NCBI GenBank assembly: GCA_905221605.1
Contig: CAJNDS010002462.1
Span: 310,001-374,000 of the forward strand
Origin: Symbiodinium natans
Lineage: Eukaryota > Sar > Dinophyceae > Suessiales > Symbiodiniaceae
DNA length: 64,000 nucleotides
Direction: 5' to 3'
This document shows positions 33,265 through 45,700 of this stretch, in pieces. Below the pieces are notes generated by a model. The model had not been told where the DNA came from and did no database searches. It was given only the letters and a program-made list of their open reading frames with translations. Positions within the stretch are counted from its first letter, which is position 1. Every line of letters begins with the position of its first letter. Made by a program: the position numbers and the translations under genes.

Positions 33265-34327
33265 CGCGTGCGCAAGCATGACACGCCCCCCGATCACCCC
33301 GCCCACTGCAAACCTCGGTCACCCTTACACGCGGCACCTGCAAAATGTGGTTCACCTGCACTCCCGGGCAAGTTAACAAGCAGGATGCGGACTTCCAGCA
33401 CGTGCTGGGAGGCCACTGAGTCACCAGCGCGCATCTCAGGCTTCAACAACAGGGTCCTGCTCACGCAGCAATGTGCTCGCATACTTGGCACATCTAAGTA
33501 CAGTGAGAGAGAGTTGTCTACGCCATGATTTGCACGTCATCAGGGGTGCACACATGCTGTGTTGAAGAAGCACATTCCTTTGGGTGATGCCCAGGCTGCT
33601 GGTGGCAGATGTAGCGTTCACGCGGTCCGACTGGATGTGGAGCTTCCGGACGTTGTTGTGTCTCGCTGTGTTTAGGGGCTCTAAACTGCAATCGATGCAT
33701 GACAGGCTTCGTTTTGAGCCCGCTTTGCCACAATTTCTGGATACTCTACCTTGTGTCTCAGGCGTCTCTCTTTTTCGTGACGGCCAGGAACCAGGGCATC
33801 AGTTTTGCAAATCTCGCATCGAGCTTGAAGGGAAGACACGGCAAAGCTGGTTTCCCTTAGGTTGTTACGCCCATATTTGTCCATCTCCACCTTGGTCTTG
33901 CTTGCCTTAAGTTGTCTTCTCGAACAAGTACATCTTGACCCTCATGTGACACAATCACTGGGGTGCATCTCCACAACTGACCTTAGAAGGCTGCGGGCGC
34001 CTGCGTGCTCGCAAGATGCGTCGGAGAGTACAGATGCGAAGATGGAAAAGTATCACCTGCCGGTTTGCTTGCGTCTGGGCAAGGTGGTCGTGCCACACCG
34101 ACTGCTGCCTTGTGCCTGGTAATCTTTCATGATTTGACAGAGTTCCACAGCTCGTTCGTTCCCTGCAGTTGGTCTTCGAGGGTACATGAGAAGCCAGCCT
34201 GTCCACATCGTATCATCAGCACGAGGCTTCGACCATTGAAAACCAAGTCTGAACAGTGTGTGAACCTTCATGCGCTTCAGTAGTCGTTGTGTCGCTGTGC
34301 GCAACTGTGCGGCATCTGTGTGTACCC
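33265..34327. other. No recognisable gene
   Basis: Overlapping ORFs on both strands show no family motif. The 3' untranslated part of dapA and the promoter region of the helical-repeat gene could lie here; no promoter consensus is known that I could test. Confidence 0.35.
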
Positions 34328-35290
34328 ATGGCAGCAACCAGCCTGCCACAAATTTGCATGGAACCCAGGGCATCAGTGCCAACTGAAACGCCCATAGCAC
34401 AGCTGCAAGCGCTCGTGGGAATTGTCGAAGCTGCCCGTCTTCAAAGTCGGCCACTGACTGCAGAGGAGGATGCAAAGATTGATGGCGCGCGCGATGCCAA
34501 GGCTCCTCTGGTTGCGATTGCCGCGATGCAGGCAGGTGAGGATCGCTCTGAAATTGGCAGCCTTGGCCATCGCTTGTGGGCAGCTTTGGGTCATGCAGCG
34601 ACCGATATGCAGCAAGATGCAAAATGTCGAACCTTGGCCTGTGAGCTTTATGCTGCTGGCATGGGGTCTGGTCCCAGTGCCAGCAAGGACACGCTTCTGT
34701 TAGCAACCCACTGGGCACTGGCCGGCTATACTTGGGTCTGTGCATCAGATGATCAAAAAGCCCTTGCATGCTTTGCAGAAGCAATGAAGCCAGTCAGAGC
34801 AAATGCCCAGCGCTGTGATGCAAAATTGGCAGAGCTTGCGGCGCAGACCTTACTGTGGATGGCTGACGCTCGCTTCCGACAAGCAACATACAAGGAAGCC
34901 TTCGCAGATCTCGCAAACGTCCGCGAGCTTCTTTCCCTCCACCCTGAGCTGCAACAAGCACAGCTGCGTCCTCAGAAGTCTGGGTATACTTTTGTCCGAT
35001 TTTCTGAAGCAAGCTGTCCTACTGCGTGCTGACAAGTCTTGATTCCTCTTCGCCAGTCAGCAGCCTTCAGAAGCTTTTGCAAGGTTGGACAACTTGCTGT
35101 GGCACTGCCACAAGCAGGCCGGACTACCTTTGCTGTTCTCTGAAATGTCAACCCTGCACGGAAGATACGGTTAAATGGACAATGCCTGCCCGTGCAGCAG
35201 GCGTCATCTCATCGTTCTGCGGGAAACTTGTCAGAAGCAATCGAGCTGCTGAACCTGGCAGTGGCAGCGGCAGCAGGCAGCGGAGTGTTG
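34328..35290 (+). CDS. Helical-repeat (TPR-like) protein, partial
   Basis: The first exon starts at ATG 34328 (MAATSLPQICMEP) and runs open for about 213 codons to a GC donor at 34966. It contains helix pairs such as LLLATHWALAGYTWVCASDD followed by QKALACFAEAMKPVRANAQR, and AELAAQTLLWMADARFRQAT followed by YKEAFADLANVRELL, which have TPR spacing. The second exon, from 35057, reads QQPSEAFARLDNLLWHCHKQ and runs to about 35145-35160. A third near 35193-35290 reads SAGNLSEAIELLNLAVAAAA, again TPR-like. Later exons are not resolved. Such solenoids bind other proteins; the composition is compatible with SPO22/ZIP4-type or separase-type helical repeats, but no specific signature proves either. The first exon is unusually long for this region. 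Confidence 0.6.
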
Positions 35291-37528
35291 TGTTCACGTA
35301 GTGGGTTCGCAGGAAGGCATAGCCATAGCCAACTTTTCAGTGCAAACTGCTCTACATCTTCTAGGTTCACTACACAGACTCGGTTCTGATAAGTGCCTGG
35401 ATGATGTTGAATGACTTTGCAATGTTGCATGACCTGTTGCAGCTGAGAGGCGTCTCCTCCCAGAAATGCAGGCCGGTGATGCCGATGTCAAGGGTTCGCG
35501 CAAAGCTAGACACAATTCGGGACCCGCAGTTGTTGTCAAGATGTTTTTCTTGCCCCTTGTTAGGACCACTCTTATCCAGTTGTATGCTCATAGACTCAGC
35601 TGAAAATTGTAGCGCATCACTAACTGCTCGCCACAAAGTGCTGTAAATGGCACTGTCAGTGGGCGCTGTCATTGCGAGATGGCCCACAAAAGTGTTAAGT
35701 GCCGTGTGTGAGGAACATCGAAGACACGGTCAAGCGAACGACACGTCAAGCCTCATCAGGATTCGAAAAAGATCGTCAAAGTTTGTTGGGGGGAGGCACT
35801 GGTGCCGCTTCTCACTGCAACGAGGGGTACAATTTTTGCAGATGAGAGCACAACACAAGACACAAATGAAGCTTATTTATTGCACCATACAGTAGAGGTC
35901 GACGAAGCACCAACATGCATCAACAGGACAGCATTTGAGTTTGTGGGTGGGATCTCGATTCAGTCTCATCGTCCGGGTGTCGTAAGAAGATTTCGCGCGG
36001 CGCGCCTTTAAAATAAGTTTGCCGGGCCACGCTGTCCCTTTCCAACTCATCTAAACTCCTCCCCTTTAAAATGTTATTAAAACCCGTGGACCGTTTAAAG
36101 AGTGCAAGAAGCAGCTTTGACTGTTCAGCGGCGAGGGAACACACTAAAGCAGGCACAGCATCACTCTTTGTGCAGGTGGGTCGTCTGCTGCATCGAGCTT
36201 CATGGGAAACCACGTGATCCAGTAACTGCACGCGGCACGCGGAAAATGCCGAAGAATGCAAATGAATTTAATTGGGCAGCCGGATGCACCCTCGGGCGTT
36301 CCACAAGAAAGCAAACGAGGTCAGAGGCAGAAGGGTCTGGCCCAGAGCACCACTGGAAGTGGATCCGTGATCTCGGACGATACTGACGTGAGCGATGTGC
36401 GTGCTTATTCAACACGCAGAGTTACTGACCTTGGACCAGCTTGTTGCGGGGAATGCAAGAAGGTGCAGTCTGAAACTAGAAGACCCGATCCGATACAAAC
36501 ATGCATGAATCCGCGAGCGAGGAGGGTCTCATGATCTATCATCAGAGTCCCTGCCAATCGTTACTTACACTGCAGGCTCTTTCGCTTGTTGGCGCTCTGT
36601 CACATGGACGTGCCCGATCTGGACCTTGCCGTGGTGCTGTTCTCAGCTCTGCCAGAAGTTGTGGGCGGTTTACTGCGGCAGTACTGCGGGATACTTGTTA
36701 CATGCCCACTGTGTTCAACTCACGTGACGCCTATGGTGGCTCGCAGCGCCTAGTATCAGGGGACATGTGACAGCAAGCTTTCTTGAGGCCCATTCCCGGC
36801 AGGCGGTCGTGGAAGCTACGAGTTCCGAAGAACAACGTCTCGCTCTGCAGGTCGGAGGACTTCCATCGGCCTGATGAGTGGAGAAACCGTGGATGATGTG
36901 CAGGTTCAGCTCTGGGCGCTCGTGCAGCGCAGATCGCAAGGCACGCCCAGCAGAGACTCCATGAGAGTGCTACTGACAGAAAGCAGTAGTCGCATTGAAG
37001 GCTGCGAGCAGCCCTTAGGTGTCCCGTGGCGGTGAATGTTGCACGCAGATACTTTGGTAGAAGGAGCTGCTGAACCTGCGGATGTTGAGACGACATAGTG
37101 TGCTGATTGTGCTGATTGTGCTGTTCGTCCTTGCCACAGTTTTTGCTGACCGGCATCTGAAGTTTGCTTGAGATGTTAGATGTCACATCTTACTGACACT
37201 GCCAAAATCAGTGGGATAGCAAGTGCAGCACCACCTTCTCAGCTTTCATGTTATCGGGCGTCAACCCATTATATCTGAAGCAAGATTCCTGCAATGCGCA
37301 GCACCTTCACGGCATTCCTGACATGGCAACTCTAATCCACTCACCACAAGGAACCGCAACTTGGCTTGAAATGGGCTAGAAGGGCGTCTGGACCTCCTGA
37401 TTTCGGTCCTAGCATTCTGCCACGGAGCACGGGAGGAGGAGCTACCACTAGGAGCTGGTTCGTGCGAGTGGCACACGGGGTGCATCTCCTCCAGACCATA
37501 ATTTGCTGAGGCGTCAGATTTGGCCCAG
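35291..37528. other. Unassigned; later exons of the helical-repeat gene may be here
   Basis: I see no recognisable motif. A + strand stretch at about 36300-36400 reads SKRGQRQKGLAQSTTGSGSV, hydrophilic and possibly coding. The GCTGATTGTGCT repeat near 37103-37125 is a short duplication. Nothing else is supported. Confidence 0.3.
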
Positions 37529-38574
37529 GTGGATCCAAGTGTTGGCACTGAATTTCAAACTGTCGCCAACGATGTGTTCGCCTCCAACCCGCGGGTTGCG
37601 GAGAAGGAGCAGCTTGTAAGCACCTGGACATGGCATGCTCCGTACTCGGTTGATCCCCTCCTGTGCCCTCAGTCCCCTCCGGTGTACCTAAGGAAGAGAC
37701 GCTGGGAGGAAGAGAAGGGCTTCGGCACACTCTTCGACACCAGCCGCTCCAGCCCTTCGACGCCCTTGAGAGAAAGCAGTAAGACACAGGAGACTCAGAC
37801 ACACAGAGACACGGTTTCGTGATCGCGTTCTGGTTCTGTCTCACAGAAATGGTCTATGGCCGTCTGTGGTCCATGGTTCCTAATACCGTGCGATTGCCCT
37901 GTTGAGATTGTTCTGGCCTTGGTGAGCACATGGACCGCAGGAATACCGCCATGGATTCAAGCGGGTCCCTCAACGAGGATGGTCAGACGAGGAGGCCGGT
38001 CAAGATCAGCCTCTGCTCCGACCTGCACCTTGGAATATTGAGGCCAGGAGGTTCCATTATTATTATTATTATTACTATTCTTGTTATTATTATTGTTGTT
38101 ATTATAACTATTATTATTATTATTATTCTTATTATTATTATTATTACTACTGTTATTATTATTATTTACAACCCAAGGTGTCGGTTAGATGCCGAGGTAT
38201 TGGCGAGCGAGCTGCCGCGAGAAGACTTTCATGCGAATCGATGGAGGTGCATCGTCCACCCAGAGCGTGCAGCACCTTGGCAAGAACTGGACGAGAGGAT
38301 GCATCTTGCTGCGCTTTTTTTTTTTCCTCTGGTTTCGGCTGGACGAGCTTGGCATCTGAGGTTGAGACGCTGGGACCCGTTGCTCATCTTGAGCTTTCAA
38401 TCTTCAGTGCCAAGGACTTGGCAGAAGAAGACATCTCCCTGACTTTGCAGCCTACATGCAATCCCTATGCCAAGGCTCCCAGCACCTCATGCGGATTTGA
38501 TGTTGCTCTCCCTCCGGCACTCCCCCCAGCACATGGCAGGTCTATCTCGACGATAGGCTAGTCTGCCGTTCCAA
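37529..38574 (+). CDS. C2-domain protein, partial (three exons read)
   Basis: One exon at 37529-37615 sits between CAG and GTAAGC and reads VDPSVGTEFQTVANDVFASN and then PRVAEKEQL. Another at 38361-38474 (AG acceptor, GC donor) reads HLELSIFSAKDLAEEDISLT and ends CNPYAK. A third at 38540-38574 (GT donor) continues VYLDDRLVCRS. The pattern L-E-L-x-I-F-x-A-K-D-L followed by N-P-Y-x-K-V-Y-L matches beta-strands 2-4 of a C2 domain, a Ca/phospholipid-binding module. The loop acids are only partly conserved (D in AKDL, N in place of D in NPY), so Ca binding is uncertain. Exons further on could not be joined; PIFDAEDN near 38735-38757 could be the strand with the second acidic loop. The first exon may belong to a different protein. 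Confidence 0.5.
38056..38168. repeat. (ATT)n microsatellite
   Basis: About 37 units of ATT/TTA with scattered C or G substitutions, lying between C2-gene exons. Confidence 0.95.
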
Positions 38575-41152
38575 GTGCCAGCAGCGAACGACATCTCCAG
38601 ATTGGCGTTGCGCTGAATACTTGCAAATGATTTGCAGTCGCAGAATGTGTGTCTCCTGCATTGCGACGGAGTGGTTCAGTCTGGTATGCTTGTCTACCGG
38701 CCCAAGGCGTTTTCACCGGTCGCTGGATGTCGTGTGCCCATATTCGATGCTGAGGACAACTGGGGGGTCGAGTGCAGGGCACGGTAAGGGGGAACGCTGG
38801 AAGGGGAAGGAGCTTCCAAGTTCCCCACAGCCTCCCACCTCACAGCCTCCCACAGCCTCCCAGTCCCAAAGCGCATACCCTTTTTTTAAAAAGGGTGTGG
38901 ATTCTCCGGTGTCCGGCGTTGTAGGTCTGTAGTTTCGGCGTGAGCCTTTGTGCAACGTTGACTGCAAACGTGAAGGCCCCACTTGTAGCTTGTGTATCAC
39001 CATCATGCTTAGACTTGATGGGGATGGAGACGGGGAGCGTTGCAAGTGGGCCGATGACACTCGTCAACGATGAATGCTGCACTCCGAGCCCGGCAAAGTG
39101 TCAAGTCTGAACAGGATACAGGTGGCGGATCAGACGCACTCCAACGTCATGATGGCGCGAGCTTTTGCTGAGCTGTTAGTTCTTAGGGAACACTTTCTGG
39201 GGATCTCGGTTACAATTAGTGAAGTTGCAGCAATCTTGCGGCACTGAGGAGATGCCCAGATGGGCTTTGTGGAAATCTGCCTTGGTGATTTGCCGTGGAA
39301 TCGGGACGTCGAAGGGTGGTTCGAGTTGCGCTACAAGGAGCTACACACCGTGATTCCGCTTGCATCTGCATGCGCTGCGTACACTCGCAGTAGTCTGTTC
39401 AGAGGAGAACTTGCAGCGGACCAGCGCTGAACGGTATAAAGCCCACTGCCAGCGAAGAGATTCGGCATGGGGAGGTGGGGCGGCCGCGAGGCCCTTGATT
39501 CCGCAGAGTGGCTTGTGACTGGAGCTTTGCCCAAAGCTTTGCTCATCACCCTTCTGCCGTAAAAGTCCTTCTTGCAGGCGCAAGTGGCAGAGTCAGTCGA
39601 AGCAGAAGGAGCCTGCTTATGACGAATATGCTGGGGCTGCTGACTGCTGGCACCTAAACGTTTTTGAAGAATGCACGAGCGTCAGGACATCATACCGGCA
39701 GATGCCTTGCTGCAACTTCATATCTCTCGGTTGATTCTGCAGGGTGGGGGGAGCATTTTGGAGTCGTGCAGCATGGAAGAGAATGCAGCCTCTGCGAAGA
39801 AAGAAACTCAGGGAAACTGTTTGTCTGGGAACAGCTACAAAGTTCCATGCTGAGGATCAGGAGCAAGCCGAGAAGTCTGGACATCCACGGCTTGGGACTT
39901 GGGACGTACTTTTCTCGACTCTTTCTGTTTGAGACTGCCCAGATGTGCCTAGGAGTCTGCTCCGAAACTGTGTGGGCTACTTCGTCGATCGCTCAGCTGA
40001 GCTGGGGCTACCACTGCCGGAGGCCGGGGGGATGCAGAAATCCCAAACGCACGCTGGAGGACAGTCGTTCGACGGTCTCTTCACAGCGTACTGGCTTGTC
40101 CAGAAACTTCTTGGTGAAAGTAGGCTTGTCACCCAATGCAGTTGCAGCAACATTAGCAGCTAGTGTTAGCCGGTTGGTGTTGTTCTGATCCAGATCACAC
40201 CACGAGGGCAGAAGTTGAGGAACATGCTGGTTGGACGAGTTTGCATAACGCAGCGCAGATGAACTTTACATTTCGAGTGCAGCCGAGAACCACTAGTTGA
40301 CTAGTTGAATTGGCCCCACTCCAGACGAGCTGTCTAGGTTATTTCACTCTGCATGCCTGACTTGCCCCACTTGGCCACTTGGTGCTTCATGATCAGTCGG
40401 ACCGCTTGTCCCACTTCCCACTTGCTCATGCCCAAGCGGGGAAACGGAGCAAGTGGGGTACGTGGTGCGGGGCGAGTGGGGCAGTGCGGCAAGCAGCACA
40501 TCCAAATCCAAACAGCTCCCCCACGCACGCTGATTGTCGGATAGTCGCTCACCAGGCATTGCGCACGGGCCATCGGTCTAGTGCTGGCGAGAAGCTTTGC
40601 AGCAGCAGTTCCATGCGAAGACCGTGCACACTGCACGAATGAAGGACATGCAGTTGCCGTGGCTTTTGCGAAACCAAGGATCCTGCTGCGCATGCGCCTG
40701 TCCTATCTGGATCGTGGCAAGGACGGCGCGCACACACACACACACCATGCCAGCCTTTCTGTGAGAGACCCCATGCCAGGATGCGATGTTTGCCATGGCG
40801 CTCAATCCACCCTCCTCGGAAGACCACGGCACCCACTTGCAGGCCACCCAAAAAAGCACTGATTGCAAAATTCTACAGATAAAGGCGAAGGCATGGCTGG
40901 CGCTCAACCGGCCAACGTGATTATTCGCTTGTGGCAATTCGGTAGGACCGGATGGGAGCACGAGGAGAGCAAGGGCAGTGAGCTGGAACGTATCAACAAC
41001 TGGCTACCAGCTAGACTCCGCACGAGCATGCATTTTTCCAGTCTTTTCTGGCACATCTTGAAACGGTAGGGCCGGCTTGGTTTCTTTTCATCCGCTTTGA
41101 ACCGCTTGCCTGGCTCAGCTTCTGCAGATTGATCAGTGTCGCAGTTTCTTCC
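38575..41152. other. Mostly unassigned; minisatellite, palindrome and CA tract
   Basis: ACAGCCTCCC recurs about four times at 38826-38862. A perfect palindromic hairpin, ACCCTTTTTTTAAAAAGGGT, lies at 38877-38896. An inverted pair, CCCCACTTG (about 40361) and CAAGTGGGG (about 40450), brackets 80 bp. A (CA)n tract is at 40728-40745. Exon-like frames occur near 39950-40030 (LLRNCVGYFVDRSAELGLPL) and 40640-40725 (FAKPRILLRMRLSYLDRGKDG), without family assignment. Confidence 0.4.
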
Positions 41153-42766
41153 ATGGCATCTGCAAGGAAACGCTTGCAAGAGCTCTTCGAAAAGTATGAC
41201 ACCTCAGGAGACGGAACCATGAGCGAGGATGAGATGGTTGCTCTCTTGTCGAAGTTCCTTGGGATTCCTGGCTCCAGGGCCCGAGACTGGTTTAAGGCCG
41301 CAGATGGAAACAAGGATGGTGTCGTCCAGGTGCACGAGTTCATCTCGTGGCTCACCAAGAACCCACCCATGCATTCTGTGCAAGAGAAGGTCACAGAAAG
41401 TGGGAAGACCGTTGTCCAGGCGACTATTGTCAACACTTCTGGAGCTGTGGGACAAGTGTTTACCTTCACGATCAAGAACCACCAAAATGTAAGTTTCCCA
41501 AAGGGAAACCCGGTGACAGTGGTTGTGAGGCCAGGCGAACAGGTGACAGAAACGCTTTTGGAGGTTGAGGCCGAGCCCTTCAAGTATCAGTGGTTTCCAG
41601 CAACCTATCGTTCTGACTGGACTGGGGTTGAGGATGATCCAAATGCCTTCAGAGATCCCGGCTTCCCTCACCATGATTCTAGCATCTTGGATCCAAGTCG
41701 AGAGAGCCTGAAGCTGGGTAAGACGGAGCAATGGATGCGCGCACGGATGCTGGGAGATCCAGGGGAAGCGGTGCTCTTTGATGGAGTCCGACCGCAAGAC
41801 GTTCAACAGGGCCACGTGGGAGACTGCTGGTTGATTTGTGCTTTAGGTGCATTGGCCACACATCCTGAAAAGCTGAAGAGCTTGTTCCACAGCAAGCATG
41901 TTCCCGAGGACGGCAAGTACCGGGTTTGGCTCTTTGACATCTATGAGAAGCGATGGACCCAAGTAGAGGTTGACGAGTTTTTGCCTTGTGAAATCAAGGA
42001 TGGAAGACCCATTCCGACATTCGCTCGGCCTCTCGGGAACGAGCTTTGGGTTTTGCTTCTTGAGAAGGCCCTGGCAAAGTTTTGCGGCAGCTATGGGAAG
42101 CTTAGTGCGGGATTCCCGTGCTGGGCATTTCAGGTGCTCACCGGGAAGATCGATTTCGTTGCCTTCCTGAAGCAAGGAAGTGGCTGGCGCAAGTGTCAGC
42201 CAGAGACAAAGATCACCAAGGAGGATGCCAGAAACCCCAGGTTTGGGCAAATGAGGTACAGTGGATGGGGCTCCTGGGGCAAGGACGACCTCTACAAATT
42301 CCTGAAGTCCCATATTGAAGACAAGCACGTCTTTGCGTGTTCAATTCAACGGAAGGGTGCAGGTGTGGAGGCGAAGCTGGCAAACGGCTTGCTGTGCCAC
42401 CACGCATACGCACTGCTGAAGATCATCTCTGAAACCTTGGACGATGGGAGTCCCGTGAGGCTGGTGCAGCTGGCCAATCCGCATCACACCGGGGAGTGGA
42501 AGGGTGATTGGAGTGACTACCAGATCACCAACAGGGAACTCGCATCCCGGCGCTGGGCTGAAAACCCGGAGTTGACTAAAAGGATTGGAGCCATCCGCTC
42601 TGACGATGGCACCTTCTTCATGTCCTTCGATGACTGGGAGGCAAACTTCACCAAAGTGGTCCTTTGCCCAGTTGGCAGCAAGCCCATTCCTTTGGATGAG
42701 GCTACAGACGATGCAGATGATGATGAGGAGCCACAAGGATTTTTCTCCAGTTTGTTTGGGTGGTAG
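41153..42766 (+). CDS. EF-hand calpain (C2 family cysteine protease), intronless
   Basis: A 537-codon frame from ATG 41153 to TAG. Residues 16-27 (DTSGDGTMSEDE) and 51-62 (DGNKDGVVQVHE) are two canonical EF-hand loops with Asp/Ser/Asp/Thr/Glu and Asp/Asn/Asp/Val/Glu at coordinating positions. The calpain protease core follows: catalytic Cys225 in GHVGDCWLICAL, His417 in CHHAYALL and Asn442 in LANPHHTGEWKGDWSD, with the usual 25-residue His-Asn spacing. It would be an active Ca-regulated intracellular protease. The C-terminus is acidic (DDADDDEEP), then FFSSLFGW. It has no C2-like or penta-EF C-terminal domain, unlike classical animal calpains; the EF-hands are N-terminal. No intron interrupts it, in contrast to its neighbours. 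An in-frame TTG lies 24 bp upstream, but ATG is the natural start. Confidence 0.93.
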   Translation: MASARKRLQELFEKYDTSGDGTMSEDEMVALLSKFLGIPGSRARDWFKAADGNKDGVVQVHEFISWLTKNPPMHSVQEKVTESGKTVVQATIVNTSGAVGQVFTFTIKNHQNVSFPKGNPVTVVVRPGEQVTETLLEVEAEPFKYQWFPATYRSDWTGVEDDPNAFRDPGFPHHDSSILDPSRESLKLGKTEQWMRARMLGDPGEAVLFDGVRPQDVQQGHVGDCWLICALGALATHPEKLKSLFHSKHVPEDGKYRVWLFDIYEKRWTQVEVDEFLPCEIKDGRPIPTFARPLGNELWVLLLEKALAKFCGSYGKLSAGFPCWAFQVLTGKIDFVAFLKQGSGWRKCQPETKITKEDARNPRFGQMRYSGWGSWGKDDLYKFLKSHIEDKHVFACSIQRKGAGVEAKLANGLLCHHAYALLKIISETLDDGSPVRLVQLANPHHTGEWKGDWSDYQITNRELASRRWAENPELTKRIGAIRSDDGTFFMSFDDWEANFTKVVLCPVGSKPIPLDEATDDADDDEEPQGFFSSLFGW

Positions 42767-45700
42767 GATCTGACGAGGAGAAGCCCAAACTCTTGCGGCC
42801 AAAGTACTGCTGCAAGTGCTGTTGGCTTTGTTGTGCGTCTCACTGGTATCACTTTCCCTGCTGTACTCGAACAAATCTTGGATTGCGGCAGGGCACGTAG
42901 GAAATCTTCCTAAGCAATCGCACATGTTGAGCCGAAAGGGTGTAAGTTCAAAGGCTTTGGTGTTGTAAGTTGTTGGGAGCCTGGAGCACCCCTTGCGTCC
43001 TGAAATGGCAGGTGGATGGCGATCCGAACTTTCACCTGCAGCATCTCTGGGATGATGTGGCGGACGTCCGGCGTGACCTCGTGGAGGTTTCCAGGAAGCA
43101 CTTATGACATCAGTGGTGGGCTTGATGACGTTGCGAATATAGCCGGTGCTTGCAGAACCCTGGATCACAGATGGGGTGTGCGAAAAGGGGGGACCCTAAA
43201 ATAGACCCACCAAATGGTAGGATCCCCTTATACTAAGGACCCCAAGAAGGTACCCCTAAGATTCGAATATCGTAAACCCGCCAGACGTGTGTGTAGAGAA
43301 GTTTAAAGGGTCTCAGGATGCCATGAGCTGCGTGTCCAATTTCCTTGTCTACATCCTGCAGTGGCGATCGTTTCTGGTGACCCTTGGGCTGAACCTGAAT
43401 CTGGAAGGGCACTCCAGAGTCATTAAGACTCAATAAGCATCAAGAAGAGTTACTAAGAGCTAGAAAGAGTTACTAAGAGTTGCTAGGAGTTACCAAGAAT
43501 GCCTCAGAGTTACCAGGAGCTACTAAGAGTTACCAAGAGCTATTAAGAGCTACTAAGAGCTACAGCTTGGATCTGCTAAAAAAGGACGGCAGTCTTTGCA
43601 TGCCAGGTCCCTGCCAGGCCCCGCTAGGCCCTGCTCGGCCATGCTAGGGCTCCTCTCATGTGCTAGAGCTCCAGAGCCCCCTCCAGTTTCCAGGTGCGTG
43701 TGCAGGCTTCATGAGAGCTGCCGATCAGCACACGAACACAAGTCTTGAAAGACAGCAGAGCAAAGGCTCCGTTCTCCAGTTATCCCCGTACATGTCAGCA
43801 TTGATGGACAGGCATGCATGCGTGACACTGCATGCAGGACCGGCACTCTTTTAACTTTGCTGGTGGTGCCTCTGGTGTATTCTGCGATGCATCCCCATCG
43901 ACGAAACATGTGGCTGCTGTCCGCTGTGCTGCCTGGAGTGCTGGCCTTCCTCTTACTGCTTCTGCCGGGCGCATAGACTATCTGGACGCTGCACCTGTGA
44001 ACCAAACTGTTTCACGCAGATCCCTTGCAAAGGTCGTGTCCCAGACTTCGAGCTTCCATGGTGCATGGTGGCACAAACGCCCCGTTGACACAGGAAGGCC
44101 GCTGGCTCAGCATGCTGGAATATGCTACAAATCAATCGTACGAGGCTATTCATGGAGTCAGCTTCCTCCACATGCCCCAAGGTTTTGCTAGTACGGCAGC
44201 CTGGAGAGATAGCGTGCCTCGTCTGACTTGGGGCGAGGGGCACTAAGCCGTCACTGGCTTGGTTGACTTGGCCCTTGTTGCCCCTCATGTTTGAAGTCTC
44301 CGAAAGCCATCGACAGCCAGCGTGTGGCCGTGTGCATGTCGTGCGGTGATGCCTCGGCAGGCCCAGATGGTGACTTTTTTGAGCAGAATCATCGCTGATC
44401 TTCAGGAGCTCGGTCCTGCAAAATGTCCTGCGAGCAGTCCCTCTGTCGAGACACGATTGCGTGGCAATTGGTTCCCACATGTTCCCACCAGGGGATCGTG
44501 AACGATGATCATGAGCTCCAGTCCTTGGCTGCGCGCTGCTTCCGGGATGGCAAGCCGCGGCTCACGCTTTCAGAGCTCAGGAGCCAGTTGCAGCCGCGTG
44601 AGCCACGCTCTGTCCATGTGTTGATGCAGTTATGAAATCTCGTTCATGCGCACACCATGCAGATCAGAGAGAATCAGCAGCGCAGCATGCTGCAGATTTC
44701 GTGAATGCTGCCCTGCCACGGTTCAATGCTGAAGCGAAAGCTACACCCGCAGCTTTTGGACACAAGCAGGGCAGCACCAGCGGTACAGTCAGCATCCATC
44801 TACGCGCAGGAGTCTGCTGAAAGGGGCGCACTGGGTGAACATCGCCAGCTGCTGAATGAACCTCGGAATGGCTGCCAAGTGTCACAAGCATCTCTGCAGC
44901 CACTCAGGCCGTTGCTGAGCCTGATGCAGCAGACAAGGCACCGGAATGAAACTCAACAGCGAAGCGTATCATGTGTGGGCAGGGACAGGCATAATGTTCG
45001 GTGCTAAGGCTTTCAACCAAACCCAGAACCCCCGGTGCAAGCCCCTGTTGTTTTGGAGGCCGGCGGAAAGCCATTGCTGCTTCGGGAGGGCTTCTCTGGC
45101 ACACGGCTTCTGCCCGGAGACTTGGCAGCTTGGCGAAAAGCGAGAAGCATGTGTGGCACTTCAACTAAACCTCTAGCCAACCAAAAAGCTTCACCGCCTG
45201 ACCGCCCACCCAACTTTGCATCAAGACCATGCAGCCTCAACGATCCTTTGAGCCTCGAACCGGCGACAGGTACTGGAGGTGTCGGGTTTAAGGGTAAACT
45301 TGAGCTTAGTCACAGCTTGCGTGCCGCGTGGACACATAAGCAGTGCAAGCTTGATGACACTGCTATCATGCTCATGTTGCATGAAAGGTCCTTGTCGACC
45401 ACTATGCTCGCGCAACTGTCAAATCCGTTGAGGATCCATTTGTTGTCGTGGCTCAGATGCATGCTGAAGCTGGCTGTGTGTCTGAAGGTGCCCAGGTGTG
45501 CACGCAATGTTCCTAAGCGCAATGTTTTGATTGCTGTAGCTGTGCTTTAAGTATATCTCAGGTTAGACTGAGGCGGTGCAGTGAGGATGTACTGCAGAGG
45601 GACTCACGAAGCTGTCTTTCAGACCTGTGTCGGAACATAATTAGGTGGAGTATGACGACCCGGAGCACTTGGATTTGATTAGGGGCGAGCAGGCTCGTTG

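Noticed and set aside
32512-33528. Long Arg/Ala, Cys/Val and His/Thr repeat ORFs on both strands
   Set aside because: They are open only because the CG/CA satellite has no stop codons in any frame; composition is a by-product of the repeat.
34328-35290. Naming the helical-repeat gene SPO22/ZIP4 or separase
   Set aside because: Helix pairs of TPR spacing are visible, but no family-specific residue pattern; a name would be a guess.
37985-38045. Metallophosphoesterase-like start (KISLCSDLHLG)
   Set aside because: Only this one motif resembles the family; the rest runs straight into an ATT microsatellite and no further metal-binding motif follows.
41095-41130. Possible relict spliced leader upstream of the calpain (CCGCTTGCCTGGCTCAG)
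   Set aside because: It shares a few blocks with the dinoflagellate spliced leader (CCG, GCC, TGGCTCA), but the spacing is wrong and several bases differ. Chance similarity cannot be excluded.
42341-43168. 275-codon minus-strand ORF over the calpain 3' end
   Set aside because: Overlaps the strongly supported calpain gene and has no family motif.
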